DNA of 64,000 nucleotides, from NCBI RefSeq assembly GCF_030811475.1, contig NZ_JAUSQV010000001.1, positions 2,677,001 to 2,741,000 on the forward strand, given 5' to 3'. Below are positions 36,715-45,543 of this stretch, piece by piece (within the stretch, counting starts at the first letter, position 1; every line of letters begins with the position of its first letter). The notes beneath the pieces are model-generated. The model saw only the letters and a program-made list of their open reading frames with translations. It did not search any database and was not told the DNA's origin. The stretch is from Nakamurella flavida. Its GTDB lineage: Bacteria > Actinomycetota > Actinomycetes > Mycobacteriales > Nakamurellaceae. The translations under genes and the position numbers were made by a program.

Positions 36715-37791
36715 ATGACGGGGACGGACCGGCCGGCGGCCTGGGTCGGGTGCTTCACCCGGGGTACCGGCGGACAGGGCGAACGGGTCGAGGTGGTGCG
36801 TCGGGTCGGCGAGGTCTGGCGTGGACCCGCCCGGCGCCCGGCGGTCGAACCACCGGTGATCTCCCCGTCCTTCCTGGTGCACGCCCCCGTCCCGGATCGG
36901 CTGTATGCGGTCTCGGAGGCGCCGGAGGGTGAGCTCGTCGGGTACCGGATCGAGCCGGACGGGACGGCCGTCCCCGACGACCGCGTCGCCAGTGGCGGCA
37001 GCTTCCCGTGCCATCTGGCCGTCGCCCCGGGGGGCGCGTTCCTGGTCACCGCGCACTACGGCTCGGGCACCGTCGCGGTGCACGCCCTGGACGGGGCCGG
37101 CCGCCTGGGCCGGCGCACCGATCTGCTGGCCCACACCGGGAACGGGCCCGATCCCGATCGGCAGGAGGGTCCGCACCCGCACCAGGCGGTGTTCGTCGGC
37201 GATCTGCTGCTCGTCCCCGACCTGGGTCTGGACGTCGTCCGCAGCTACCGGCTCGACGCCCACGGCCGGCTGGCCCCGGCCGGACCGGACGGGGTGCTGC
37301 CGCCCGGGTTCGGTCCGCGGCACCTGGTCGCCCTGCCCGGGGGCCGGATCGCCGTGGTCGGCGAGTTGGCCGGGGCGATCGCCCTGCTCGCTCTCGACCC
37401 GGTGACCGCCGCGTCCACCCTGCTGGACGTGGCCGCCACCACCGGCCGGTCGGGTCGCTGCGCACCGAGCGGGATCGGTGTCGACCCGGCCGGCCGGTGG
37501 GTCGCGGTGGCCAACCGCGGGGTGGAGACCGTCGCGGTGTTCGCCGTCCCGGCCCCGGGGCAGGGTTGGTCGCCGCCCCGGGAGACCTGGTGCGGCGGGA
37601 CCGAGCCGCGGGACCTCACCGTGGACGGCGATCGGATACACGTCGCCAACCAGCACGGCGGCGGGCTGATCACCCTGCAGGTCCTCCCGGGCGGCGGGGG
37701 GAGCCCGGCCGGCCCGACGATCCGCCGGACCGGCCGGGGCGTGGCGCTGGGCAGTCCGACGTGCGTGCTGCCCGCCCGGCCGGCCCGCTGA
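36715..37791 (+). CDS. lactonase-family seven-bladed beta-propeller protein
   Basis: A 358-residue protein of the lactonase (Pgl/YbhE) family, whose best-known member hydrolyses 6-phosphogluconolactone. Blade motifs are visible: YAVSEAPEGELVGYRIEPDG, SGGSFPCHLAVAPGGAFLVT, GPHPHQAVF (the HPHQ segment typical of the family), LVPDLGLDVVRSYRLD, GFGPRHLVALPGGRIAVVGE, and EPRDLTVDGDRIHVANQ. No signal peptide is seen, so it is probably cytoplasmic. The substrate is uncertain because family members vary widely. ATG 36715 follows a G-rich run; GTG 36709 is a near alternative. Confidence 0.8.
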   Translation: MTGTDRPAAWVGCFTRGTGGQGERVEVVRRVGEVWRGPARRPAVEPPVISPSFLVHAPVPDRLYAVSEAPEGELVGYRIEPDGTAVPDDRVASGGSFPCHLAVAPGGAFLVTAHYGSGTVAVHALDGAGRLGRRTDLLAHTGNGPDPDRQEGPHPHQAVFVGDLLLVPDLGLDVVRSYRLDAHGRLAPAGPDGVLPPGFGPRHLVALPGGRIAVVGELAGAIALLALDPVTAASTLLDVAATTGRSGRCAPSGIGVDPAGRWVAVANRGVETVAVFAVPAPGQGWSPPRETWCGGTEPRDLTVDGDRIHVANQHGGGLITLQVLPGGGGSPAGPTIRRTGRGVALGSPTCVLPARPAR

Positions 37792-37794
37792 GGA

Positions 37795-38913
37795 TCAGGC
37801 GGTCAGCTCGCCGGCGATGAAGGCCTCCACGTTGTCCCGGGCCTGGTCGTCCGGGAACTGCACCGGAGGGGACTTCATGAAGTACGACGAGGCGGAGAGC
37901 AGCGGCCCGCCGATGCCCCGGTCGAGGGCGATCTTCGCGGCCCGCACGGCATCGATGATGACCCCGGCGGAATTGGGGGAGTCCCAGACCTCGAGCTTGT
38001 ACTCCAGGCTCAACGGGACGTCGCCGAACGCGCGGCCCTCCAGCCGGACGTACGCCCACTTGCGGTCGTCCAGCCAGGGCACGTGGTCGCTCGGCCCGAT
38101 GTGCACGTTGCGCGCGCCCAGGTCGCGGTCGACCTGGGAGGTGACGGCCTGGGTCTTGGACACCTTCTTGCTCTCCAGCCGGTCCCGCTCGAGCATGTTC
38201 TTGAAGTCCATGTTGCCGCCCACGTTGAGCTGCAGGGTGCGGTCCAGCACCACGCCGCGGTCCTCGAACAACTTGGCCAGGACCCGGTGCGTGATCGTCG
38301 CCCCGACCTGCGACTTGATGTCGTCGCCGACGATGGGCAGCCCGGCGATCCTGAACTTCTCCGCCCACTCCGGTGTCCCGGCGATGAAGACGGGCAGGGC
38401 GTTGACGAAGGCGCAGCCGGCGTCGATCGCGCACTGCGCGTAGAACCTCGCCGCGTCCTCCGACCCGACGGGCAGGTAGCAGACGAGCACCTCGGCACGC
38501 GCCTCGCGCAGGGCGGCCACCACGTCGACGACGGGGGCGTCGGCCTCGGTGATCGTCTCCCGGTAGTACTTCCCGAGCCCGTCCAGGGTGGCGCCGCGCT
38601 GCACGGTCACCCCGGTGGGCGGGACGTCGGCGAGGGTGATGGTGTTGTTCTCGCTCGCCACGATGGCCTCGGCGAGGTCGAACCCGACCTTCTTCGCGTC
38701 CACGTCGAACGCGGCCACGAACTCCAGGTCCCGCACGTGGTAGTCGCCGAACCGCACGTGCATGAGGCCGGGCACCCGGCCGTCCGAGTCGGCGTCCCGG
38801 TAGTACTGCACCCCTTGGACGAGGGACGAGGCGCAGTTGCCGACGCCGACCAGGGCGACCCGGATGCTGCGGTCGGCTCCGGACGGACCGGCGGGTGGGG
38901 CTGAGCTGGACAT
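37795..38913 (-). CDS. ino1: myo-inositol-1-phosphate (inositol-3-phosphate) synthase
   Basis: This NAD-dependent enzyme converts glucose-6-phosphate to inositol-3-phosphate, the first step to phosphatidylinositol, PIMs and mycothiol. ATG at 38913 follows GAGGAG and gives 372 residues, close to the mycobacterial enzyme. The NAD-binding motif [16 protein letters not shown] is at residue ~20. Family blocks include [47 protein letters not shown] and [15 protein letters not shown]. In mycobacteria a PadR-like gene lies beside ino1; here the promoter region runs straight to the divergent DUF5318 gene. Confidence 0.97.
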   Translation of the reverse strand: MSSSAPPAGPSGADRSIRVALVGVGNCASSLVQGVQYYRDADSDGRVPGLMHVRFGDYHVRDLEFVAAFDVDAKKVGFDLAEAIVASENNTITLADVPPTGVTVQRGATLDGLGKYYRETITEADAPVVDVVAALREARAEVLVCYLPVGSEDAARFYAQCAIDAGCAFVNALPVFIAGTPEWAEKFRIAGLPIVGDDIKSQVGATITHRVLAKLFEDRGVVLDRTLQLNVGGNMDFKNMLERDRLESKKVSKTQAVTSQVDRDLGARNVHIGPSDHVPWLDDRKWAYVRLEGRAFGDVPLSLEYKLEVWDSPNSAGVIIDAVRAAKIALDRGIGGPLLSASSYFMKSPPVQFPDDQARDNVEAFIAGELTA

Positions 38914-39022
38914 GCGGATGCTCCTCGGGTGACGGGCCGGGATGGCGGCCGGGCGGACTGCCGACGCAGGGGGACGGGGCAGGCGACGCGAGGGTAGCGG
39001 GTCGAGAGAACAAACGACACGC

Positions 39023-39042
39023 ATGTCATCATGTACGGACAT
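39023..39042. promoter_or_regulatory. inverted repeat ATGTC-N10-GACAT upstream of ino1
   Basis: This 20-bp imperfect palindrome sits in the 189-bp divergent gap between ino1 and the DUF5318 gene, 110 bp before the ino1 start, in an AT-richer stretch. It is a candidate operator for either gene; the binding protein is unknown. Confidence 0.4.
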
Positions 39043-39090
39043 TGATGGGGCGGTCGGTGGGGGCCCCGGGAGGGGTCGGAGGCCGGGTCG

Positions 39091-39096
39091 TACGCT
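39091..39096 (+). promoter_or_regulatory. -10 box for the DUF5318 gene
   Basis: TACGCT lies 6 nt before the GTG start at 39103 with no ribosome site between, the leaderless pattern. Confidence 0.6.
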
Positions 39097-39102
39097 GGCC
39101 GG

Positions 39103-39504
39103 GTGCGGACACAGCGAGGGCTGGTGGACTACGCGTTGCAGCGCCGCGCGCTGCTCGCCGAGGTCACCTCCGGCCGCACGGGGGTCACCGAGGTGTGCGA
39201 CGCCTCGCCGTATCTCGTGCGCGCGGCCAAGTTCCACGGGGTTCCCACCGACGTCCCGTGCCCGGTGTGCCGCAAGGAACCGCTGACCCACGTCTACTGG
39301 GTCTACGGCGACGAGATCAAGCACATGGCCGGGTCCGCGCGGGCCCCCAAGGAACTGGAGACGATGGCCGGGACCTACGGCGAGTTCTCCGTCTACCAGG
39401 TCGAGGTCTGCCGGACCTGCTCCTGGAACCACCTGGTCGCCTCGTTCGTGCTGGGCACGGCCGGCGAACAGCCCCGCCGCACCCGCCGCCGCGCCCCCGG
39501 CTGA
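39103..39504 (+). CDS. DUF5318 zinc-ribbon-like protein
   Basis: A 133-residue conserved actinobacterial protein (Rv0049 position). It contains two cysteine pairs, CPVC near residue 46 and CRTC near residue 106, likely to hold a zinc ion, with [22 protein letters not shown] between. The function is unknown. GTG at 39103 is preceded by a -10 box and no Shine-Dalgarno. In mycobacteria ponA1 follows this gene; here the 3' end runs into an 18-bp triplicated repeat and a converging MFS gene. Confidence 0.88.
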   Translation: MRTQRGLVDYALQRRALLAEVTSGRTGVTEVCDASPYLVRAAKFHGVPTDVPCPVCRKEPLTHVYWVYGDEIKHMAGSARAPKELETMAGTYGEFSVYQVEVCRTCSWNHLVASFVLGTAGEQPRRTRRRAPG

Positions 39505-39558
39505 CGCCCGCTCACTGCCGGCCGCCCGCTCACTGCCGGCCGCCCGCTCACTGCCGCC
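39505..39558. repeat. 18-bp tandem repeat, three copies
   Basis: CGCCCGCTCACTGCCGGC is repeated at 39505-39522, 39523-39540 and 39541-39558, the last with one change. It begins at the base after the DUF5318 stop codon and the third copy contains the stop of the converging MFS gene. Each copy carries TCA, i.e. a TGA for the minus-strand frame. Confidence 0.9.
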
Positions 39559-40762
39559 CGTCCGCTCGGGCCGCCCGCCCGCGCAGCCGCCACCAGCGGA
39601 TCGAGGCCACGGCCACGGCGGCCACCGCGAGGACGACCAGGGGCAGGCGGTCGCCGACGGACGGACGCAGGGCCTCCAGGGCGATGGGCACCCCGAAGCC
39701 CAGATAGGTGGCCACGTAGAAGGCCCCGGTGAGGGTGCCGCGGACGGCGGCCGGGGAGTAGGTCGTCAGATCGACCAGGCCGGCGCGCAGGCACAGCCCG
39801 TACCCCGTGCCGAGCAGCACGAAGGCGACCAGCACCAGCGGCAGGGTCGGGGCACCGCCACCGACGGCAGCCAGGGCCAGTCCGGCGGCGGCACTCAGCG
39901 CTCCGGCCGATCCGGCGCCCGGGCCCCACCGCAGCCGGCGGGCCAACGCCTGCACGACGATGCCGGTGCCCAGCACGGCCCCCGCGGCGGCCCCGGCGAG
40001 CAGCGGACCGCCCGTCGTCCCGGCCATCCGGGCCGGCAGGGTCACCACCCCGACGGTGGCCCCGGCGAACACCCAGGGCGCGATGGGCAGCGCCCAGCCG
40101 AGCGCCGTGCGGGCCGATCGACGGGGCCCGGCCGGGGCGCCGCTCGCCGTCCCGACCAGCACGCGGTGTTCGGCGTGGTCGGTCACCGGATGCCGGGGGG
40201 CGCGCACGGTGACGGCGAGCACGGCGACCACCGCCGCCGCGGACAGCGCGGCGCTGAGCAGGAACGGCAGCGCCAGCGGGGCCGGGCCCCACTGGGCGAG
40301 CACGCCGGACACCACCGGGCCGAAGGCGAAACCGCCGGTCAAGGCCACCCCGGCGCGGGTCGCCCCGGACGGTCCGCCGAGATCGGCGGCCCACGCCGTG
40401 CCCGCGCTGAACGTCGCTCCTGCCCCCAGTCCGACGATCAACCGCCCCGCCACCAGTCCCGCCGGTTCGTGCCATGCCGCCAGGAGCACCGTCCCGGACA
40501 GGGCGACCACCGCGCCGGGCACCGCGGTGCGGGCGCGGCCGATGCGGTCGGAGAGGGAACCGGCCAGCAGCAGACCGGGCAGCAGACCGACGGCGTAGAG
40601 CCCGTAGACCCCGGCGAGCAGCGACGGCGACAGCCCCTCGGCGGCGCGCAGGGCGGGCAGCAGCGCCGCGAAGTGGTTGGCCGCCCAGCCCGTGCTGAAC
40701 AGCAGGAACAGCACCGCGCCGGTGCTGCGCGGAGGGGCGGTGCGTACGTGCGTGCCGATCAC
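39548..40762 (-). CDS. MFS transporter
   Basis: A 404-residue, 12-helix major-facilitator protein. Motif A-like [16 protein letters not shown] lies between helices 2 and 3, and [20 protein letters not shown] in helix 4 is typical of drug/sugar exporters. The GTG start at 40762 follows a TAGCGT -10 box (40770-40775 on this strand) by 7 nt without a ribosome site, so it is probably leaderless and separately transcribed from the AKR gene just upstream. The stop lies in the third copy of the 18-bp repeat. Substrate unknown. It occupies the place where ponA is found in related actinomycetes. Confidence 0.87.
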   Translation of the reverse strand: MIGTHVRTAPPRSTGAVLFLLFSTGWAANHFAALLPALRAAEGLSPSLLAGVYGLYAVGLLPGLLLAGSLSDRIGRARTAVPGAVVALSGTVLLAAWHEPAGLVAGRLIVGLGAGATFSAGTAWAADLGGPSGATRAGVALTGGFAFGPVVSGVLAQWGPAPLALPFLLSAALSAAAVVAVLAVTVRAPRHPVTDHAEHRVLVGTASGAPAGPRRSARTALGWALPIAPWVFAGATVGVVTLPARMAGTTGGPLLAGAAAGAVLGTGIVVQALARRLRWGPGAGSAGALSAAAGLALAAVGGGAPTLPLVLVAFVLLGTGYGLCLRAGLVDLTTYSPAAVRGTLTGAFYVATYLGFGVPIALEALRPSVGDRLPLVVLAVAAVAVASIRWWRLRGRAARADGRQ

Positions 40763-40804
40763 CGGAGCGACGCTAGAGCACCCGTCCCGACGGCCGGGTG
40801 GCGG

Positions 40805-41668
40805 TCACAGCATCTCCAGCGGGACCGGCCGGTCCGGGACCGGGAAGGCGCGATCCAGGTCGGCCAGGTCGTCCGGGGTCAGCGCGAGATGCAGTGCGGC
40901 GGCGTTCTCCCGCACGTGCGCGACGGATCCCGTCCGGGGGATGGCGCAGATCCCGCCGCCCCGGATCGCCCAGGCCAGCGCGACCTGGGCCGGGGTGACC
41001 TCGTGGCGACCGGCGATCTCGGCCAGCACCGGATGCCCGAGCAGGCGCCCCTGCTCGACGGGGGAGTACGCCATCACCGGCAGGCCGCGTTCCCGGCACC
41101 AGGGCAGCAGGTCGAGCTCGGGGCCCCGCCGGGTCAGGTTGTAGAGGACCTGGTCGGTGGCCACCCCCGGCCCGCCGGCCAGGGCGGCCAGCTCGGCCAT
41201 CTCCCCGACGTCGAAGTTGCTGACCCCCCAGTGCCTGATCTTCCCGGCACGCTGCAGGTCCTGGAACCCGGCGAGGGTCTCGGCCAGCGGCTGGGATCCC
41301 GGCCAGTGCAGGAGGTAGAGGTCCAGATGATCGGTGCGCAACCGGCGCAGGCTGCGCTCGCAGGCCTGCACCGTGCCGGACCGGGAGGCGTTGGACGGCA
41401 GCACCTTGCTGACCAGCACGACCTCGTCCCGCCGGCCGGCGATGGCCTCGCCGACGAGTTCCTCCGACGCCCCGTTGCCGTACATCTCCGCGGTGTCGAT
41501 GACGCGCAGGCCCAGATCCAGGCCGACCCGGATCGCGGCGGCCTCGGCGTCCCGGGTCCGCAGGCTGTCGCCCAGCTCCCAGGTGCCCAGGCCGATCCGG
41601 GGGACGGCACGCCCGGCCAGTCGGACGCCGAGTCCGGCCGGGCCGTCGGAGCGGGGGTGGTCGATCAT
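40805..41668 (-). CDS. aldo/keto reductase
   Basis: A 287-residue TIM-barrel NADPH-dependent oxidoreductase. The catalytic tetrad is visible: Asp in VIDTAEMYGNG, Tyr in EMYGNG, Lys in LVSKVLPSN and His in LYLLHWPGS. WGVSNFDVGEM and the C-terminal AIPRTGSVAHVREN complete the cofactor site. ATG at 41668 follows GGAGGAACCC; the open frame runs further upstream only as antisense to the GT87 promoter. The physiological substrate is unknown. Confidence 0.92.
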   Translation of the reverse strand: MIDHPRSDGPAGLGVRLAGRAVPRIGLGTWELGDSLRTRDAEAAAIRVGLDLGLRVIDTAEMYGNGASEELVGEAIAGRRDEVVLVSKVLPSNASRSGTVQACERSLRRLRTDHLDLYLLHWPGSQPLAETLAGFQDLQRAGKIRHWGVSNFDVGEMAELAALAGGPGVATDQVLYNLTRRGPELDLLPWCRERGLPVMAYSPVEQGRLLGHPVLAEIAGRHEVTPAQVALAWAIRGGGICAIPRTGSVAHVRENAAALHLALTPDDLADLDRAFPVPDRPVPLEML

Positions 41669-41840
41669 GGGTTCCTCCGGTGTGATGACGGGCGGCAGCA
41701 CCGGATCGCGGTCCCCGCCCTGCCCGCCCCCACCTTGCCCTGTACGGCCCGGATCCGGCCCCCTCGCGGGTCCGGACCACCCGGTCGGGCCCGTCCCGAC
41801 ACCGTCCGGTCGACCCACCGGGTCTTGATCCGGCGCCCCG

Positions 41841-41846
41841 TACCCT
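41841..41846 (+). promoter_or_regulatory. -10 box for the GT87 gene
   Basis: TACCCT lies 6 nt before the GTG start at 41853 with no Shine-Dalgarno; leaderless pattern. Confidence 0.6.
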
Positions 41847-41852
41847 GACCCG

Positions 41853-43634
41853 GTGACGACAGCCCCCCCGGACGCGCCCGGCCCGGACGAGTCCGGGTCG
41901 CCGGGCCACGAGGGTCCCGACGGCGCGCCGGTGGCCGACGGGTCGGTGCTGACGCAGGAGCTGCGCCCCTCCGGTGGGGACGGGGACGACATCCCCGCGG
42001 ACCGTTCGCTGAGCCCCACCGAACGGGTCGTGCCCTCGTGGACCGACCCGACCGTGCGCCGGGCGTCCGACGCCATCGGCGGACCGCTGGGCCGGCACGC
42101 GCTGGTCGGCCGGGCGCCGATCCTCACCCCGCTCCGGGTCTGTCTGATCATCGCGATCCTCGCGCTCATCGGCGGCTGGCTGTTCAAGTCCGCCTGCATC
42201 CAGCAGGGCCCGAACGGCAGCGGGGTGAGCCTGGACCAGAGCGGGCAGCGGCCCTGGCTGACCGCCTGCTACAACGACGTCGTCCCGCTGTACGGCAGCC
42301 ACAAGCTGAACGAGGGTGCCCTGCCGTACAAGGCGACCTGGCTGGACAACGGCCAGCCGCGGTTCATGGAGTACCCGGTGGTCACCGGGTACTGGATGTG
42401 GGCGGTGGCCCAGCTGTCCAGCGTGTACGTCCACGTCACCCAGGCCACGGGCATCGCGCCGGTCCCGTTGGACGTGGCCGCCTACTTCACCGTGGGCGCG
42501 ATCCTGCTCGGGCTGATCTATCTGGGAGCGGTCGCGGCCACGGCCCGCATCTCGCGCCGGCGGATCTGGGACACCGCGATCATGTGCGCCTCGCCGCTGC
42601 TGATCATCCATGCCTTCACCAACTGGGACCTGCTCGCCATCGGACTGACCGCGGGCGGGATGCTCGCCTGGGCCCGGGGCCGGCCGATCTGGGCCGGCGC
42701 GCTCCTCGGGCTGGGTGCGGCGGCCAAGCTCTACCCGCTGCTGCTGCTCGGCCCGCTGCTGGTGCTCTGCCTGCGGGCGGGCCGGATGCCGGCCTTCCTG
42801 CGCGCGGCGGGTGCCGCCGCCGTGGTGTGGGCCGCGGTCAACCTGCCGGTCATGCTGCTCTACCCGCAGGGTTGGTACGAGTTCGTCCGGCTCAACTCCG
42901 AACGGCCGCCGGAGTACGACTCCTGGTACTTCATCTTCGCCGAGATCACCGGGTCGCGGGTGTGGGACAAGACTCCCGGCGCCGACTCCCCGAGCCTGGT
43001 CAACACCCTCTCGCTGGTGCTGTTCCTCGTCGCGTGCGCAGCCATCGGCTGGTTCGCGCTGTCCGTCCGCCGCCGCCCACGGTTCGCGCAGCTGGCGTTC
43101 CTGGTGGTGACCGCATTCCTGTTGACCAACAAGGTCTGGTCGCCGCAGTACTCCCTCTGGCTGCTGCCCCTGGTCGCCCTGGCCCTGCCCCGGTGGCGGC
43201 TGCTGCTGGCCTGGCAGTTCGTCGAGGTGCTGGTCTGGGTGCTGCTGATGTTCTCGTTCGCCGGGGTGCAGAACAAGGGCCTGTCCATCCACCCGTTCCT
43301 GGGTGCGGCCGTGCTGCGCGACGTGTTGATCCTGACCATGGTGGTGCTGGTCGTCCGGGACGTGCTGAGACCGTCGAAGGACCTGGTCCGGATGGCCGGC
43401 GACGACGATCCCTCCGGCGGTGTGCTGGAGGATGCGGCGGACCGGTTCACCGTCCCGTCGCTGCCCACGCTGTGGGCGCGGCGGCGGGCGGGCCGGGACA
43501 CCACGGAGGCCGAGCTCGAGCCGGCCGGGGTGGGCGCCGCCGGGGCCGAGCGTCCCGCTGCCGCCGGCGGTGCGACCGGCGCCCCCGGGCCGTCGGTGCC
43601 GGACCGTCCCGCCGACCGGCCGTCCGACGACTGA
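41853..43634 (+). CDS. polytopic membrane glycosyltransferase, GT87/DUF2029 family
   Basis: A 593-residue membrane protein with about ten helices between residues ~95 and 515, framed by acidic low-complexity ends. It resembles the polyprenyl-phosphate-mannose-dependent transferases (GT87) that build mannolipids in the envelope. The first helix (VCLIIAILALIGGWLF) is followed by a large outside loop with YNDVVPLYGSHKLNEGALPY and RFMEYPVVTGYWMW, the usual place for the catalytic acidic residue. ATARISRRRIWDTAIMCASPLLIIHAFTNWDLLAIGL is split over the next helices. The position before rpsF matches Rv0051. The donor is likely decaprenyl-phosphomannose, by family only. Confidence 0.83.
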   Translation: MTTAPPDAPGPDESGSPGHEGPDGAPVADGSVLTQELRPSGGDGDDIPADRSLSPTERVVPSWTDPTVRRASDAIGGPLGRHALVGRAPILTPLRVCLIIAILALIGGWLFKSACIQQGPNGSGVSLDQSGQRPWLTACYNDVVPLYGSHKLNEGALPYKATWLDNGQPRFMEYPVVTGYWMWAVAQLSSVYVHVTQATGIAPVPLDVAAYFTVGAILLGLIYLGAVAATARISRRRIWDTAIMCASPLLIIHAFTNWDLLAIGLTAGGMLAWARGRPIWAGALLGLGAAAKLYPLLLLGPLLVLCLRAGRMPAFLRAAGAAAVVWAAVNLPVMLLYPQGWYEFVRLNSERPPEYDSWYFIFAEITGSRVWDKTPGADSPSLVNTLSLVLFLVACAAIGWFALSVRRRPRFAQLAFLVVTAFLLTNKVWSPQYSLWLLPLVALALPRWRLLLAWQFVEVLVWVLLMFSFAGVQNKGLSIHPFLGAAVLRDVLILTMVVLVVRDVLRPSKDLVRMAGDDDPSGGVLEDAADRFTVPSLPTLWARRRAGRDTTEAELEPAGVGAAGAERPAAAGGATGAPGPSVPDRPADRPSDD

Positions 43635-43684
43635 GCCGCCGCGGTCCCGTTCCACGGTGGTCCGGAGCGACCGCGGTGCGCTGG

Positions 43685-43690
43685 TAGCAT
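43685..43690 (+). promoter_or_regulatory. -10 box of the rpsF operon
   Basis: TAGCAT fits the TANNNT element. It places the 5' end of the message about 10-15 nt before a strong leader hairpin. Confidence 0.5.
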
Positions 43691-43704
43691 GACCCGGTTG
43701 CCGA

Positions 43705-43738
43705 CTGCCCGCCGGGATCACATCCCACCGGCGGGCAG
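43705..43738 (+). promoter_or_regulatory. leader hairpin of the S6-SSB-S18-L9 operon
   Basis: A perfect 11-bp stem CTGCCCGCCGG/CCGGCGGGCAG with a 12-nt loop (GATCACATCCCA) lies in the rpsF 5' leader, 84 nt before the start codon, with no T-run after it. Ribosomal-protein operons encoding S6 and S18 are often autoregulated by an S6:S18-binding leader; this hairpin is the natural candidate here, though the exact motif was not confirmed. Confidence 0.5.
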
Positions 43739-43822
43739 CTCCATGTGGACACCTGTCCGCGTCGAGCGGCACATCCTCCTGCCACGGATCGACCGTGGCC
43801 GACAAGACCACAGGAGGTGTAC

Positions 43823-44131
43823 GTGAGCGTTTCCACCGCGCCGCGTCACTACGAGCTGATGCTCATTCTCGACCCCAGTCTCGACGAGCGCACCGTCGCT
43901 CCGTCGATCGACACCTTCCTCAACGTCATCCGTCAGGGTGGTGGCACCGTCGAGAACGTCGACGTGTGGGGCAAGCGTCGTCTCTCGTTCGAGATCCGGA
44001 AGAACGCCGAGGGCATCTACGCGGTCATCACCGTGAACGCCCCGGCCGCCGTCGTCTCCGAGCTGGACCGCCAGCTCAACCTGAACGAGTCCGTGCTGCG
44101 CACCAAGATCATCCGACCCGACGCACGCTAG
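43823..44131 (+). CDS. rpsF: 30S ribosomal protein S6
   Basis: S6 binds the platform of the 30S subunit together with S18. GTG at 43823 follows a near-ideal AGGAGGTG and gives 102 residues. Typical features are [41 protein letters not shown] and [12 protein letters not shown]. It is the first gene of rpsF-ssb-rpsR-rplI. Confidence 0.97.
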   Translation: MSVSTAPRHYELMLILDPSLDERTVAPSIDTFLNVIRQGGGTVENVDVWGKRRLSFEIRKNAEGIYAVITVNAPAAVVSELDRQLNLNESVLRTKIIRPDAR

Positions 44132-44139
44132 GGGATCTC

Positions 44140-44670
44140 ATGGCAGGCGACACCGTCATCACCGTGGTCGGCAACCTCACCGCCGATCCCGAACTGCGCT
44201 TCACCGCCTCGGGTGCCGCGGTGGCCAACTTCACCGTGGCCTCCACGCCCCGCGCCTTCGACCGCAACACCAATGAGTGGAAGGACGGCGAAGCCCTCTT
44301 CCTGCGCTGCAACATCTGGCGCCAGGCTGCGGAGAACGTCGCCGAGACCCTGACCCGGGGCACCCGGGTGATCGTCAGTGGTCGGCTCAAGCAGCGTTCC
44401 TTCGAGACGAAGGAAGGCGAGAAGCGCACCGTCATCGAGCTGGAGGTCGACGAGATCGGCCCCTCGCTGCGCTACGCGACGGCCAAGATCAACCGGGCCA
44501 ACCGTCCGGAGGGTGGCGGCGGTGGCGGTGGCGGCCAGGGTGGCGGCGGCTACGGCGGCGGCCAGTCCGGTGGCGGCGGCGGGGCGCGCAACAGCCCGCC
44601 CGCCGACGATCCGTGGAACTCCGCCCCGCCCGCGGGTGGCGGCGGTTACTCCGACGAACCGCCGTTCTGA
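44140..44670 (+). CDS. ssb: single-stranded DNA-binding protein
   Basis: SSB coats single-stranded DNA in replication and repair. It has 176 residues: an OB-fold core (residues 1-110; [61 protein letters not shown]), a Gly-rich linker with runs of glycine and a QGGGGYGGG stretch, and the acidic protein-docking tip DEPPF at the C-terminus. ATG at 44140 lies 8 nt after the rpsF stop, with GGGGATC before it. Confidence 0.97.
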   Translation: MAGDTVITVVGNLTADPELRFTASGAAVANFTVASTPRAFDRNTNEWKDGEALFLRCNIWRQAAENVAETLTRGTRVIVSGRLKQRSFETKEGEKRTVIELEVDEIGPSLRYATAKINRANRPEGGGGGGGGQGGGGYGGGQSGGGGGARNSPPADDPWNSAPPAGGGGYSDEPPF

Positions 44671-44727
44671 TCCCTGCCGCGCGTTCTCCCGGACCGGCCT
44701 CCCGCCGGTCGCCCCTGAATCCTCTTC

Positions 44728-44751
44728 CGCACCCGGGACCCACCGGGTGCG
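44728..44751 (+). promoter_or_regulatory. hairpin between ssb and rpsR
   Basis: A 9-bp perfect stem CGCACCCGG/CCGGGTGCG with a 6-nt loop ends 18 nt before the rpsR ATG. It could be an ssb 3' end, a processing site or a translational control element for S18. No T-run. Confidence 0.5.
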
Positions 44752-44769
44752 ACATCCGAAAGACGTGAG

Positions 44770-45006
44770 ATGCCCAAGCCCCCCCCGAAAGTCATCAAGA
44801 AGAAGGCCTGCCCGTTCTGTCGGGAGAAGGCCCCGGTCATCAACTACAAGGACACGACCCTGCTCCGTCGGTTCATCTCCGACCGTGGCAAGATCCGCGC
44901 CCGCCGGGTCTCCGGCAACTGCACCCAGCACCAGCGGGACATCGCCATGGCCGTGAAGAACGCCCGTGAGGTCGCCCTGCTCCCGTACACCTCCACCGCA
45001 CGCTGA
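44770..45006 (+). CDS. rpsR: 30S ribosomal protein S18 (zinc-binding C+ form)
   Basis: A 78-residue S18 with [12 protein letters not shown] and [22 protein letters not shown]. The CPFC pair, with Cys and His in GNCTQH, marks the zinc-containing C+ type. Actinomycetes often carry a second, cysteine-free S18 used under zinc starvation; this is the ordinary one, in its usual operon. Confidence 0.97.
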   Translation: MPKPPPKVIKKKACPFCREKAPVINYKDTTLLRRFISDRGKIRARRVSGNCTQHQRDIAMAVKNAREVALLPYTSTAR

Positions 45007-45019
45007 GAGGGGACCGACC

Positions 45020-45472
45020 ATGAAGTTGATCCTGACCACTGATGTCTCCGGTCTCGGCGCCCCCGGCGAGGTCGTCGAGGTCCGTGACGGCTACGGCCGC
45101 AACTACCTGCTGCCCCAGGGTCTGGCCATCGCGGCCACCAAGGGTGCGGAGAAGCAGGTCGCCGTGATCAAGCGGGCCCAGCTGGCCCGGGAGATCCGCG
45201 GCGTCGAGCACGCCAACGAGGTGAAGCAGGCGCTGGAGAAGCTGTCCGTCTCCATCACCGCCCGCACCACCGGCGACGGCTCGAAGCTGTTCGGCTCCAT
45301 CACCGCGGTCGACGTCGCCGACGCCATCAAGGCGGCCGGCGGCCCGTCCCTGGACAAGCGGACCGTCGACACCGACGGCCACATCAAGACCGTCGGGGCC
45401 CACCCCGTCACGGTCAAGCTGCACCCGGGCGTCACCGCCTCGCTCACCGTGCGGATCGCCGCGGCGAGCTGA
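45020..45472 (+). CDS. rplI: 50S ribosomal protein L9
   Basis: A 150-residue L9 with the N-terminal domain MKLILTTDVSGLGAPGEVVEV and DGYGRNYLLPQGLA, the long connecting helix, and the C-terminal rRNA-binding domain (LFGSITAVDVADAI). ATG at 45020 follows GAGAGGGGACC. In Streptomyces and mycobacteria dnaB lies shortly downstream; here a terminator, a tandem repeat and a DeoR regulator follow instead. Confidence 0.97.
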   Translation: MKLILTTDVSGLGAPGEVVEVRDGYGRNYLLPQGLAIAATKGAEKQVAVIKRAQLAREIRGVEHANEVKQALEKLSVSITARTTGDGSKLFGSITAVDVADAIKAAGGPSLDKRTVDTDGHIKTVGAHPVTVKLHPGVTASLTVRIAAAS

Positions 45473-45509
45473 TCGACCGGCGGCACGCCGCCGTCGCACG
45501 TGCACCATC

Positions 45510-45543
45510 GGAAGGGCAGTGGCTCCCGGGCCGCTGCCCTTCC
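45510..45543 (+). terminator. terminator after rplI
   Basis: A 14-bp stem (GGAAGGGCAGTGGC pairing with GCCGCTGCCCTTCC, one G-U) with a 6-nt loop lies 38 nt after the rplI stop. It ends the ribosomal operon. Confidence 0.8.
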
